From Bactericera cockerelli (Eukaryota > Arthropoda > Insecta > Hemiptera > Triozidae), in assembly GCA_024516035.1 (NCBI GenBank), contig JAMCCL010000064.1, positions 52,878 to 116,877 of the forward strand: 64,000 bases of DNA, written 5' to 3'. A model generated the notes under the pieces. That model was not told the DNA's origin, ran no database searches, and saw nothing but the letters and a program-made list of their open reading frames with translations. The position numbers and the translations under genes were made by a program. Below are positions 23,640 to 34,650 of the stretch, in pieces; the stretch's first letter is position 1; the number at the start of each line of letters is the position of its first letter.

Positions 23640-23912
23640 GCTAAAGTGAAGTCCCAGGCTGGGTTTGGTTAATGTGGGTAGCTGGTACGATTCCCAGCGA
23701 ACGGAGGATAAAACCCCCGTCCTAATTCAGGACGATAAATCAAATAAAATCGTTGGCGTTAGGAAGGGCATCCAGCTGTAAAAAAATGTGCCAAAACCAT
23801 TGAGATCATATAACATCGCAGTGACAAAACCAATCAACCTCAACCATGAGGTTGAACAACGTCGACCCTGCTTGATCGGGATAAGAGAGAGTAAAAGACG
23901 AAAAGAAGAAGA
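23640..23912 (+). mobile_element. RTE-type LINE/SINE 3' end
   Basis: Carries GGCGTTAGGAAGGGCATCCAGC (only part quoted), CTCAACCATGAGGTTGA, AACGTCGACCCTGC and a terminal (GAA)n-like GAAAAGAAGAAGAAGG, the hallmark tail of RTE-clade elements. Its first 70 bp (CAGGCTGGG..GTGGGTAGCTGG..GATAAAACCCCCGTC) are also the body of the 5S-SINE at 24588-24716. Confidence 0.7.
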
Positions 23913-23969
23913 AGGCGACCTGAAATATGTTTTGGAGTTGGTGCACAACACTTGGTCTTTTCTTAGCAT

Positions 23970-24140
23970 ATGAAGGTCCCGCCAAAAAAAAGCAGCACTC
24001 GAAATATCTAAATAATAGAGATTGAATTTTTTTTGAATCCTCAAACATGTGCACTATTAGATTGAAGGGAAACATTTTCTACTGGGTTTTGATTTTTTAT
24101 CATTACCAGGGGAGGCTTAACGGGGGTCAACTTTAGGGGT
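23970..24140 (+). repeat. Dispersed repeat family B, second copy
   Basis: GTCCCGCCAAAAAA..CTCGAAATATCTA matches 8268-8312; GGGAAACATTTTCTACTGGG and the CATTACCAG..GGC block match 21380-21450. No coding capacity. Confidence 0.55.
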
Positions 24141-24243
24141 ATTTTTCTTTAAAAAAATCCAGGTTCGATATTTCCAAATATTTTTATTTTATTCCAAGGT
24201 CAACTTCACCACATTCGTGAACGAAAAATACGTTTCGTTTCGA

Positions 24244-24261
24244 CTGAGATCATGATCTCAG
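24244..24261. repeat. 18-bp perfect palindrome
   Basis: CTGAGATCATGATCTCAG reads the same on both strands. No associated gene; it may be the centre of an old foldback element, since AAAGAACTGGAAGCAAG (about 24306) and CTTGCTTCCAGTTTGG (about 24408) form another inverted pair close by. Confidence 0.6.
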
Positions 24262-24455
24262 TGGTTTCGGTACTTTTAAAGATAAACAATGGCCTTAACC
24301 TATAAAAGAACTGGAAGCAAGAATTTTCTACTTCCAGTACTTCCATTTTGGTTAACCGAACTTGAAAAAGGAAGAGGAAATTTTTACTCTTCCAAAAGAA
24401 AAATGACTTGCTTCCAGTTTGGTTCATTTTATTCCCGTTTGGTTAACCTAGGTTA

Positions 24456-24714
24456 GAAAGAAAAATGCCAGCGTCGATGGCATGTTGAATACACCGGTTC
24501 CCTTCAGAACACCGAAGTTAAGCGACATCCAGCGAGGTTAAGACTTGGATGGGTGACCATTCAAATTCTAATTCTCGTGACGCTGGCTTTTCCCGGCCCC
24601 ACTCAGGCTGGGTGAGGTCAATGTGAGTAGCAGGTTTGTGAGTTTCCTGCGAATGGAGGGTAAAACCCCCGTCGTGATATGACCATGGCAGTTGAAAGCG
24701 ACGTTAAACCCCAC

Positions 24715-24746
<32 letters not shown>

Positions 24747-24754
24747 AGAAAAAT
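24456..24754 (+). mobile_element. 5S-rRNA-derived SINE with 11-bp target site duplication
   Basis: 24467-24587 (121 bp) is a 5S-rRNA-like head. It keeps CATGTTGAATACACCGGTTC, CACCGAAGTTAAGC (A-box region) and CTTGGATGGGTGACC (C-box) at their normal spacing, and complementary ends (GCCAGCGTC..GACGCTGGC), followed by TTTT. A 130-bp body and about 27 A residues follow. The exact duplication GAAAGAAAAAT flanks it at 24456-24466 and 24744-24754. The features fit the SINE3 class (5S-headed, pol III transcribed, LINE-mobilised). The exact duplication implies a fairly recent insertion. Confidence 0.93.
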
Positions 24755-25031
24755 ACGGCTTTTATCAACGAGAGTGACAAGATTCTGTCATACCCTGTAG
24801 AAATTTCAAAATATTTTTCTGAACGTTGGTAGCTTCATAGACATGTTAAAATTCAAAAGTTAAACATGTGGTAGGTAGGTTTTGTCATTTTTCTTGGAGA
24901 ATTTTAATTTTTCCATTGAAAGTATTCACACCGCCTAGTTAGAATCAATTTTAAAAGCTTAACATTTACTTACGGTAGGTGGGAAAATTAAATTCCTTTT
25001 CAACTTGTCCTCGAGACCTGTGTAACTAAAA

Positions 25032-27285
25032 ATGACTGATTTGGTGGACCATGTCTTGCAAGAAGTTGCACGTAGAAATGATCAATTCAAACCCACAATC
25101 GTTCACAAACTTCTTGAATTGGAAGTAGATCCAGGAACACTTCTAGCTTTTGACAAGAATGATATCAACTTGACTGAACTAAGGTACGTTTCTTTGCTTA
25201 AAAAAAATCTTTGAATCTTGATGCAATTTTACCTTGATTAGGGGAGATTATCAATTTTTACTTTCCTTATCAAGTTCACTGTTAGACAAGCATTTGTCAA
25301 GAGAACAGACACTAGCCAGCCTCTCATGCTTGGCTGCCCTTGCCTTGTCTTGGTGAGAGTGTGCTGGTTGAAAAACATCTTATCAAGCTCTGATTATGAG
25401 GTAACCTTCAATCATGAATGAGTGAGCAATTTTCAAAAAGAATTTGATTTTAAATTACAGTTTCTACAAGTTTGATCCCATTAAATTTTTCAATTGGTGC
25501 AGTACTTTTCGAACTACAGGTGTTAAAAGTTGAGGATTTTCAACTTTTGAGCTAAGTTTGAAAAAATTGACCATCTTTGAGGAACAATTGTGGCTGAACA
25601 ACAAAACTTTTTTTATTGATACAAATGCTATTAGACACATAATTTTATGCTCCTCAGAAAAGTAGGGTGTAAAATTATTCAAGACCCCTTAAAAGGGTTA
25701 ACACATACACAACCAGTTGTCCCACCAGTGGGACAAGTGAGAATGTACAGAATGGACCAGTTGTCCCACCGGTGGAACAAGTGACCTTCCTAACTTCAAA
25801 CCTGCTTGTCTCACTGGTGGGACAACTATTCTTATGTTAAATTATAGAAATACTCTCTATACACTTGTATTATTTTACCCTCTAAGCATAATTTTGAAAT
25901 ACTTTTTGGTAACAATTTTATGGAGGTTTATTAACTTTTTTTTGATACCTTGTACCCACCTGTTTTCTCCTAATTTTTTCTCTTTTGTTGTACCTATATA
26001 ATATATGTATGTGCATTTAATTTAGCAAAGATAAAAGCATAAATACCATGATCCAATAAAAAGTGTATTTGTGAAAATTACTTTTATGAAGAAAAAAAAC
26101 CTCACATACTTGACAATTTGTTTTGACTTTCTTGAAATCACCTTGATGAAGTCATCCAAGAAACTTCTCAAGGGTGCCATTAAGTGTCCTCTTTATAGCC
26201 ATGAAAATGATCCTAGCACGGATTTTTTCTATCATCACTAGTTCTCGAGAAATTTGAATGTCTCGTTTATGATGGGGCACCCTGTATTGTTTCCTCTCTT
26301 GTGGTTATAAAGTTTTAAGTTACGTTTAAAAGTTATCAAATATTCGTGTTAATCACATTTGTAATATCACAACTACTCAAACTTGCTTTACTAAATCTAT
26401 ACTGAAATCAAGACTTGAACCACCAACCTCCAGGTTACAATTCCACTGCCTAATTGGTTGTTGTGATTATTATTATATAATGTAACAATTTTTGCTTTTC
26501 TAGGAAAGACAAAGATCAGTACTTAAAAGATTTGACACGAGACAATACACAACTTCTTATTAATAAAATTTGGGAGCTTCCAACTGAAAGAAAAGATGAA
26601 GATATTGTTGCCACTCTTCCTGACCCCACTTATATTTTACCTCGAGAGAAGCCTGCTCCTAAAGTGACAATGACAAAATGGGAAGAGTTTGCATTGGAGA
26701 AAGGTATCAGGAAAACAAAGAAAATCAAGAAGAAGTGGGATGATGTACTCAAGGTAATTTATTATTTCATTACCTATTAGGTATGTTCACTTTTACTCTA
26801 ATGGTTTCATTTTCAGTCCACATTCCTAAATATGCTTAAAAAGATATTTTCAATAAAACAAAAATAGACACATAAAGAAGAAAAAGAAAGAAAGATAGAA
26901 AAAAAAAACAGTCTCTCTGGTGAAATAGTTACAACTATTTCTGTAGGTTCTTGTCCAAAGGTCATTAGTTAGAACTAAGCATCATATAGTTTTTTGTCGC
27001 TCAATATTGTATATTATGTACTTAATCTTTTTTTGCTATCAACAGGAATGGGTTCCAACCTATGGGTTCAAGAGACGCCTGGCTGAGAAGAAACATCAGT
27101 GGATGTTGCCTGTTCCTGGCAATGCAGATCCAATGGAAGATCAGTTTGCCAAGAAATCTGCAGCCATGAAGGAACGTGTTGCTAAAAATGAATATCAGAG
27201 ACTGAGGAATATTGCCAGGTCTAATAAACAAAAAATTCCAAGTGTAGGAGTAATGCCTCATGAATCTGTCTTATCCTCTAGACAA
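25032..27285 (+). CDS. RRS1: Ribosome biogenesis regulatory protein RRS1, first three coding exons (C-terminus missing)
   Basis: RRS1 works with RPF2 in assembling the 5S RNP (5S rRNA, uL18, uL5) into the nucleolar pre-60S particle. Exons 25032-25183, 26504-26753 and 27046-27285 join in phase (2, then 0) to give 214 residues. Family blocks: DNTQLLINKIWELPTER (about residue 65), LPREKPAPK..TKWEEFALEKGI (about 95-115), KKWDDVLKEWVPTYGFKR (about 125-145), PVPGNADPMEDQFAKK (about 155-170) and KERVAKNEYQRLRNIAR (about 175-190). The donor after exon 3 is GTAAGT. The family has 310-365 residues, so one or more C-terminal exons should follow, but none is recognisable before or inside the damaged sequence from 28.1 kb. 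The ATG has A at -3. Confidence 0.93.
25710..25830. repeat. Three ~45-bp tandem units, each with a TTGTCCCAC stem-loop
   Basis: TTGTCCCACCAGTGGGACAA (25717-25736), TTGTCCCACCGGTGGAACAA (25761-25780) and TTGTCTCACTGGTGGGACAA (25806-25825) recur at 44-45 bp spacing. Each is an inverted repeat able to form an 8-10-bp stem, while the sequence between them differs much more than the stems. Confidence 0.85.
26165..26286 (+). repeat. Mariner-type MITE fragment
   Basis: GTGCCATTAAGTGTCCTCTTTATAGCCATGAAAATGAT (partly quoted) through GGGGCACCCTGTA. Related to the 12957-13122 MITE body (GTCCCCTTTAGAGCTATGAAAAT) and to a smeared copy at 62285-62402. The right end is mariner-like; the left end is lost. 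Confidence 0.6.
26405..26460 (-). mobile_element. Decayed tRNA-like SINE fragment
   Basis: The minus strand reads CCAATTAGGCAGTGGAATTG..CCTGGAGGTTGGTGGTTCAAGTC: an A-box remnant and a B-box GGTTCAAGTC at suitable distance. Heavily diverged. Confidence 0.45.
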
Positions 27286-28100
27286 GTAAGTGGAGCTCTT
27301 AAAGTTTGTTCCAAATATAATAATTATGCTGGTGTAATATTTCGATATCATACAGGGTGTTCACTGTTCAACTTTGACACCTCAAATTACTCAGCCCCTG
27401 ATCAAGTTTTTGAAAAGTTAAAAATCTCAAGGGTACATGTCCTAACTATGCACTTTCAGTCATGAATATTTTTTATTTATTACTATTCAGAGTGGTTTTA
27501 AAGTCAGAAAAAAAGGTCCCAACTTTCGATTTTTAAAAGAGTCGACCTGAATTTGAATTTTCTCTGATAAATTTACTTCTAAATTTTTCCTGAGTACTTT
27601 TTACCACTGAAATTTTACATACTTTACATACTCGATTTCGATTAATTTTTTCGATAATGTCAGAGGAAAATTTGTATGATCATAAAACGTTCTTAACGTG
27701 TTAACACCTGAGAAATGTCTCAAGCAATGTATTGGCCAATTATATTAAAGGAAATCATGCTTAAGACTTTCCCTTTGTGAGGTTATTTTTTATTGAAATA
27801 GTCTACTTTGTTTCTTGTTCATCAATTTTTTTTTTTTTTTTTTTTTTATTAATTGTGTAGGTACTATTACTCAATAATTCAGAGAAAAAAATTGCAAACT
27901 TTCCTAGTAACAAGTCATCTGGTTTATCATAGAAAAGCACAAGTTAATGACCATAAACAAGGTCATGTAAAAAAAAAAATCATCACGTCAACTTGTTTTG
28001 TTATTGAAGAAAAGCCCTTGAAATGAAAATCACATGCATCTGTTGATGTTATCATTGTCTTTTCCATATAATATAATAATATGTAATATAATATGTTTTA
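27286..28100. other. RRS1 intron 3 (or downstream), last reliable sequence
   Basis: Starts with a good donor (GTAAGT). Contains a T-run of about 25 (27822-27847) and a TAATATAATATG-type microsatellite near 28070-28100. No RRS1 C-terminal exon can be recognised here. Confidence 0.5.
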
Positions 28101-31100
28101 TAATGAAACATTAAGCACCAAAAAATTTCCCCAAAAAATTTTTAAAATAAAAATTAAAAAAAATTTTTAAAAAGACTTAAAAAATTTAAAAACCCAAAAT
28201 ACCCACAAAAAAAACATTACTATGAAGAAATTAAAATTAAATTTTTAAAGAACTTGGTCTGGAAGAAGAACAGAAAAAGAATTTACTGTTGGGGAATTCT
28301 TAAAAGTTTGAGAGTGGGTTGTAGGAAAGATTCCCCGGTTGTTTGGTGCCTTTTTGGGGTTTTTGGGCCCAAATAGGGGGAGAAAAAAAGTCAAAATTAG
28401 AGTTTGGTGAAAAAAAATAAGACCCCAAAAAATTTGGGGTTTCTAGTATAAAAACGGGAACGGGAACAGGGAAAAGAAAAATTTCTGAGAGACCTTTTAC
28501 AATAGTTATTTTTTTTAAAACTGAATTTATGAATGTTACGTTTTTTTTCCCCTTTAAAAAATAAACCAAATTGTATAGGGGGTGGCCAAAAAAACGTTTA
28601 CACCCGTTAAGGGTTTGTTTAGACAATTTTTTCTGGATGGTTGGGGAATCCTTTTTTTGGGGGTTCGCCTTTATAACTGCACAAAGGTTTTTTTTCGCAA
28701 TTTCAAAAAAAGAAAATTTGGTTTTTTTGGCCCAAAACCCTTTTTTCATTTTAAGATAGTTGATTAAACTTTCGCAAAAAGCCAAAAATTTTTCGATGTT
28801 TTAACTACAATTTTTTTTTATTTTGGGTTTTTTGGCCCCATTTTTTTTTGCACCTAAAGAAAAAAAATTTATGAAAAATTTTTTTAATTTTTAAACACTA
28901 AGTTTTCCCCGGAGAAAATTTTTGGCACAAAAAGGGGCAAGTTTGAAAAATTTTGGGGCAACTAAGGATGCAAAAAAATAATTTTACGTTTTTTTTTCCG
29001 TATTTTCGGGGGAAACAAACAGGTGTCCAAAAAATGATGAAAAAATTTAAAAAAGGTTACCTTTGTGGGGTCGTTTGTACTAAAGGGGAGTATTAGTTTT
29101 ATGTCTGAAATTTTTTTCCCTGGAAAATTTTAAAGGCCAGCAAATAATGATTTTTTGTTTTCGTGATATTTTTCAAGCAATTTTTTCCCCCCTTCTAAAA
29201 AAATATTTTTTAAAAATTCTTTTTTTTTTTTAGTAAATTTTACATTTTAAAAATTCGGTGCAAAAATGGCAGATACCATTTAGAAGGGAAAGTTCCAAAA
29301 CAGGAACTTTGGGGGAAGGGGGAAAAACAGGGGTTTTACGAAATTTGGGGTTTAAAAAAACCCCCTTTGGGATTCAACCCCTAAGGGGAAAAAAATTCGC
29401 CGGAAATTAAATTAACCTTTTGGGCCCGGAAAAGGGTGGACCCATTCCCAAAACCCTTCCCCAAGGGGAATTAAAAGGGGGAGAGAAGAGGGGAGAAGAG
29501 AGGCGAAAAAGGGGAAAAATAAGGTAAGGGCATTTTGAGTTGAAAAGGTAAAAAAATAATTGGTTAAAAAAAATTTTTTGTGAGGAAAACCCCATAGTGT
29601 GCCCTTGGCTAAAAAAAAAAGTCTTTTTTAAAATTTGTAGTAAAAATTTTTTGCTGGCTCGGCCCTTTCCCCGGGGCCGGGGGTGGCAAATTACCGAGCA
29701 ATGGGGTTTTAATGTTTTTTTTGAAAAAAAAAATTTGAAATATAACACGAAACGTTTTTTAAAAAAACTTTTCTTTATAACAAAATATTTTAAAAACAAA
29801 AAAGAGCAAAATTTATTTTTTTTTTCAAAATTTTATCTTTTTTTTTTTAAGGGGTTTTAAAAGTTTTGGAAAAGGAAAAAATTTTTTTTTTTAAATTAGT
29901 ATTTTTTAAAGATAAAGAACCCCTAAATATTTCCCCGGGTTTATTTCAAAAAATTAAAATTTTCTTTGGAAAATTCGTATTTTTTTTTTTTCGAGGGGAA
30001 CCCCCCGAAAAAAACCGTTACAAGGAGCTCCAGGGGTTTTGAAAAAATTTTTTGTGATTTTTTCCCCCCCCCCCCCCAAAAAAACCAAAAATTTTGGTTT
30101 ACCCCGGAAAAGGTAAAATAAAATTTTTAACAATTTTTTTAAAAAATTAAAAAAAATTTGCCCCCCGGAAAAAAAACCTGGCCCCGGACTAATGGGTTCA
30201 GCCAACATCTGCTCCCCCGCTGAACCCCAAAAAGCAAAAAATTTTTTTTAATTTTTTAACGGGTGTGAGGCATGTGAGCCCGGGGTTTAAAAAAAGAAAA
30301 AAAAAACAATACAAGACGTTACCCTCTACGCAAAAACTTTAGGTTTTTTAAAAGGTTTTGGCAACCTTTTAAAATTTACCCCCAAGATACGTAAAAAAAA
30401 CGTAAAATTTTTTTTGCATCCCCCGGGGGGGCCCCCAAATTTTATCAAATTCCCCTTTGTCCAAAATTTGTTGGGGGAAAAGTCGATTTTTTTATTTTTA
30501 AAAAAATTTTTTTTGGGTGTTTTTTTTGTTAAAATGTAAAAAATACAAAAAAAAAATCGAAAAAAAAAAGTGTGAGCAAAAACATCGAAATTTTTTTTGC
30601 TTTCGCAAAACTGTTCAGAATTCCTTTAAAAAAGGAAAAAGAAATTTCCGAAGAATAAGCCAATTTTGGGCTTTTTAAAGTTAAAAAAACATTTGTGCAT
30701 TACGAAGGCAAACCAAAAAAAAAGGGATTGCAGTCCCCGGGGGAAATGCTTTTTTAATTACCTTCCCGGGGGGAAACTTTTTTTTTGGCCCCACCCGTAT
30801 AAATTTTAGGGGGGTTTTGATGGTGGGTATTCATTTTGTATTTTACTTTTCCAGTTAAGGGGAAGCCCCGAGTGGCTGTTTTATCCACTACTATGGGAAA
30901 AATTCCCCAACCCCCAATTTGCTTGGAAAAAAAGTCCGACAAAGTAAAAAGGGGGAAAAACTCCCGGGGAAAAAGGGGGAAAATTAACCCCCTTTGGAAA
31001 ATTGACTTAATTAAGTAAAAAATAACCTTAAATTAGAATCCAAAAAACCCCCAAACCATTAATAAAAAATAATAATTTTCTTTGTTTCCAAAAAAGGTGG

Positions 31101-31544
31101 ATCCCAACCACCCCAATAGAGCCCCAAAAAAAAAAAAATGGGGTTTTAAAAAGGGAAAAATTTAATACAGGACGAGTGTCCAGTTTTTTTGGGTTTTGTA
31201 AAAACACAACAAACCCCCAAAATCTTAGCCCTGGCCCCACGTAAAAAAAACCCCCATTTTTTAAAAAGAAGCTGCTAACCGGGAACCCCCAAAAAAACGT
31301 CTAACAAGGTTGGGAAAATTTAAAGGTTCTGGGAAAATGCTAAAACCCCAAAAGCCCCCCCTGGGTAGTGCTAAATGAGTAAGCAAATATTAAGTTTTCC
31401 CCTTCGGGTTAAGGGAAGAATTTATTCCCCCTTGCCCCCCCCCAAGTTTTAAAGGGGCCCCATAATGTTTTGGGAAGGAAATAGTTTTTTGGGTCTTGGG
31501 TTTCAAAAATTAACAAATTGTTTTCCCCTTGAAGTTTGGTTTAA

Positions 31545-31600
31545 AATATCAGGGTCCGTAAAAAAAATTTTCCCATCGAAATATCTAGAGAACTTTTATT
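31545..31600 (+). repeat. Smeared copy of dispersed repeat family B
   Basis: TATCAGGGTCCGTAAAAAAA..CCATCGAAATATCTAGAG corresponds to the clean block at 8268-8312 and 23975-24012. Confidence 0.5.
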
Positions 31601-33061
31601 TTTTTTTTAAGCTAAAACACTTTTAACCCTTTAATATCGGGGGGAAAACCCCTTTTCTTCGGTTTGATTTTCATTTTTTACCTGCCCCCGGGGGTCATTT
31701 GGAATTTAAATAGGCCCCCCCAAAAAATAATTTCAAAAGGGTTGACTTTAAAAAATTTTTTAAGGGAAAATTTAAAAATTTTTAAAACCAAAAAAGGAGG
31801 GAAAATGTACATTTTTTCAGGGGGTTTCGTAAAAAAAATTATAAGAAGTAAAAATTAAACAGCTTTATTTGAAAAATTAATTTTTATGCTTTTTAAACCC
31901 CTTTACGTTTAAATTTTCGATATGGGTTTGTTGGTGTACCCCGGGGAAAATGTGGGCTGAGGGGGGCTTTTCATTTTTTGTTTTAAAAAGGTATATTGGT
32001 CGCTTTCTCAAAAAATTTTTTTTTTTTGGATTGTGAAAAATTGCGAGGTTTAAAAAAAATTCAAAAATTTCCCCCAACCTTGTAATTAAAAAAGAAAAAA
32101 ATTTTCAATGCTTAGGAAAAATATATTTTTTTTTTAAGGAAAAAAAATTTTTGGGGCCCCCCTGTTAATTGGAAATTTTAAATGAAGGGGTTTTTTTTTT
32201 AATTTAAAAATTTGATCCCTTAAAAAACCGGCCGGGGGATGGTGTGGGGTTTTTAAAAAATTTTTTATTTTAAATTTAAGTAAATCCGGGCCTGTTTTGG
32301 TGCGTTTGGTTTACTTAATTTTTAAAATTGTATTTTTTTCTACATGGTTTTTAAAAAATATTTAAAAAAAACCCCCTTCCCTTTAAATTTTTTGTAAATT
32401 TTATTCATATTTTAATTGGACGCAAAACTATGTTTTTTAAAAGGCAAATTCCCTATGTCAAAGTCGTTTCGGAACCCCGGGGAATTATGGGGAATTTCAT
32501 GAAAAAATTGGGGGGTTTTTTTTTTTAGATAATTTTCTTTCACGGGCACAAATTTGTGTGCTTGTCGAAAAAAGAGTGGGGCGACATTTTGGGAAAAGTT
32601 GGAGAAAAATTTATCCCCTTTTTTTTTTTTTTTAGTATGAAGATATTATACCTTTTAAAATTTTTTTTGAAAGTTTTCCCGGCCCCGTTTATGGGGATGC
32701 CCCTTCCCCTATGTTAATTAAAAAGATTTTAAGTAGCCATTGACTACAAACTTTTTTATGGCGGGTCCCCCCCCCTATGCTAATTAAAGTATTTTGAAAT
32801 TTTTTTACCTCTTGTTAATTTCAAAACGTCGAAAAAAGGGGAAAATTTAAACTTAAAAATTTACAGGGGGTGAAACAAAAACCAAATTTTAACATGGAGA
32901 ATTTTCCCCCCCTGAACCGAGGTAGAAGTGATCAAAGGGAATTTTAGGTTTTGTGTTTTTTTTAAATTTTACCCCGACCCCTTAAATGGATTTTTGAAGT
33001 TTTTTATTTAAGGGTTTTTGGCTGGCGGCACTTTTTACTTTTAAAGGGTTTTTTTTAAAAA

Positions 33062-33135
33062 GTGAAAAAAACGTGTACCATTTACAAGGGGAAAACATTT
33101 TTGTCTAGGTTTTTTTGCAAGTGGTTCCCCTTTTA
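33062..33135 (+). repeat. Smeared copy of dispersed repeat family B
   Basis: AACGTGTACCATTTACAAGG and GGAAAACATTTTTGTCTAGG correspond to 21364-21405. Confidence 0.55.
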
Positions 33136-34595
33136 GAAATTTTTAAAAATGGTTAAAAATTTAAATTCCCAAAATTAAACCCCCCTCTTTAGCGTTTAAA
33201 AAAAAAAAAACCCGAAAAAAAGTTTCCGCCCCAAAAAAAAGGTACAGGTTTTAATTTTTTTGAAATTCAAATGGTTAAAAGATTTTCATTGGGGGTCTTT
33301 TTTTTGGGGGCCCCAGGTTTTTATTTTAAAAAGAAGAAGAAATTTTTTTCATTTTTTTAAATATTTTGGGGGGGGAATTTTAAAAAAAATCCGTTTTACT
33401 GAATGTTCATTTTCAAAATTTTAACCCCATTTAAATTGGGAAAAATTAGGGAAATAGCGGGATTAAAATAAAAGATACCCAGCAAAAAAAGGCCCAACAA
33501 ATTTAAAAGAAAATTTTGGGATCCTTTTTAAGTTTTAAATATTTTCAAATAAATTTTTCCGGTCTGGCACATTTACAACCCCCGGTGAAAGGGAAAATTA
33601 AGGGAAACCCCCAAAACCAATGCTAAACCCCTTTATCCCCAGTTTATTTGGTTATTAGTCCTGCTTAAGTTAACAGGGGGGGGTTTTTAAACCCCCCTCG
33701 CGGAAAAAATTTTACACAGCCACTTAAACCCCCCCAAACCCCGGGGAAAAGGGGAAATTAAAAAGTTCAAGTTTCAGGGAAAATTTTTTTTTTATAAAAA
33801 TTTTTTCCCCCCGTGGGGATAAATGAAATCTTACCCCCAACCTTTGCGCCGGGATGTAAAATAATTAATAAGTTGTTAAAAGGGGGTTCAAAATGTAATT
33901 TTTCCCCTTTGGCAGGAGGTCCGGGGAGGGGGGGGAGGGGTGGGTCGTCTTCACTGGGGGGGAAAAAAAAAAAGGAAAGCAAAAGGGGGGGGGGCTGGGG
34001 GGGGGGGGTTAAAAAGGCGATCCGCCCGGCTGTTTTGGGGGGGCAGGAGGCCCCCAGCAAGAAAGGTCGAAGAAGCCAAGAAGAAAGAAAAGGGGAAAAA
34101 ATTTGTGTAGGTGATTTTTTGGTTTTAAAAAAGCTAGTGTTTCAAAGGCCGTTTGGCTTTTTAAACCCCTTGAAACCCCCAGTCAAATGAGGTTTTTCAG
34201 CTTGCTCAGTAGCCAGAATTCGGCTTGGGCTTTTGGAAGTTAACAGTCATGATTTTTTGTTTTTCGTTGTGAGGTTGGGGATTGAGTGACAAAATAAAAA
34301 TTTATAATTTTTTTTTAAATTTTGGCCCCTAATTATTTTCCAAAAAGAAAAATACAAAATTTTTATTTTTTTTAAAAGTGCCAACACTAAAGCATACATA
34401 GTTCAGGGGAAAAGAAATAGTGAAAAGGCCCACTAGGGGGAATAACTGTGATGTTTTCCCCCGTTTTTTTTTTCAAAGGTCAAAACTGGGGTTCCTTTCA
34501 CTTTGCATTATTATTTTAATTGCAAAAATTTGGGGCCCCCTTAGTGGGGATGTATTTTTTTGGGTTTTTTTAAAAAAAAAACCCCACTTTCGTTT

Positions 34596-34650
34596 TTGCC
34601 AAACCCAAAACCAACCTCAACCATGGGTTAACCCCATCCCGAAAGTATTT
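34596..34650 (+). repeat. Smeared RTE-tail fragment
   Basis: TGCCAAACCCAAAACCAACC..TCAACCATGGGTTAAC corresponds to the clean RTE tail at 23786-23860 (AACCAATCAACCTCAACCATGAGGTTGA). Confidence 0.5.

Larger units (their letters stand above)
25184..26503. other. RRS1 intron 1
   Basis: Contains the three TTGTCCCAC stem-loops (25717-25825), a mariner-type MITE fragment (26165-26286) and a decayed tRNA-like piece (26405-26460). The rest is plain AT-rich intron. Confidence 0.6.

Noticed and set aside
24467..24587. Functional 5S rRNA gene
   Set aside because: It has a SINE body, a poly(A) tail and an exact target duplication, and carries substitutions in conserved positions (for example in the last third).
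25700..25830. CRISPR-like array
   Set aside because: Only three imperfect palindromic units in a eukaryotic intron; spacers are not unique protospacer-like units.
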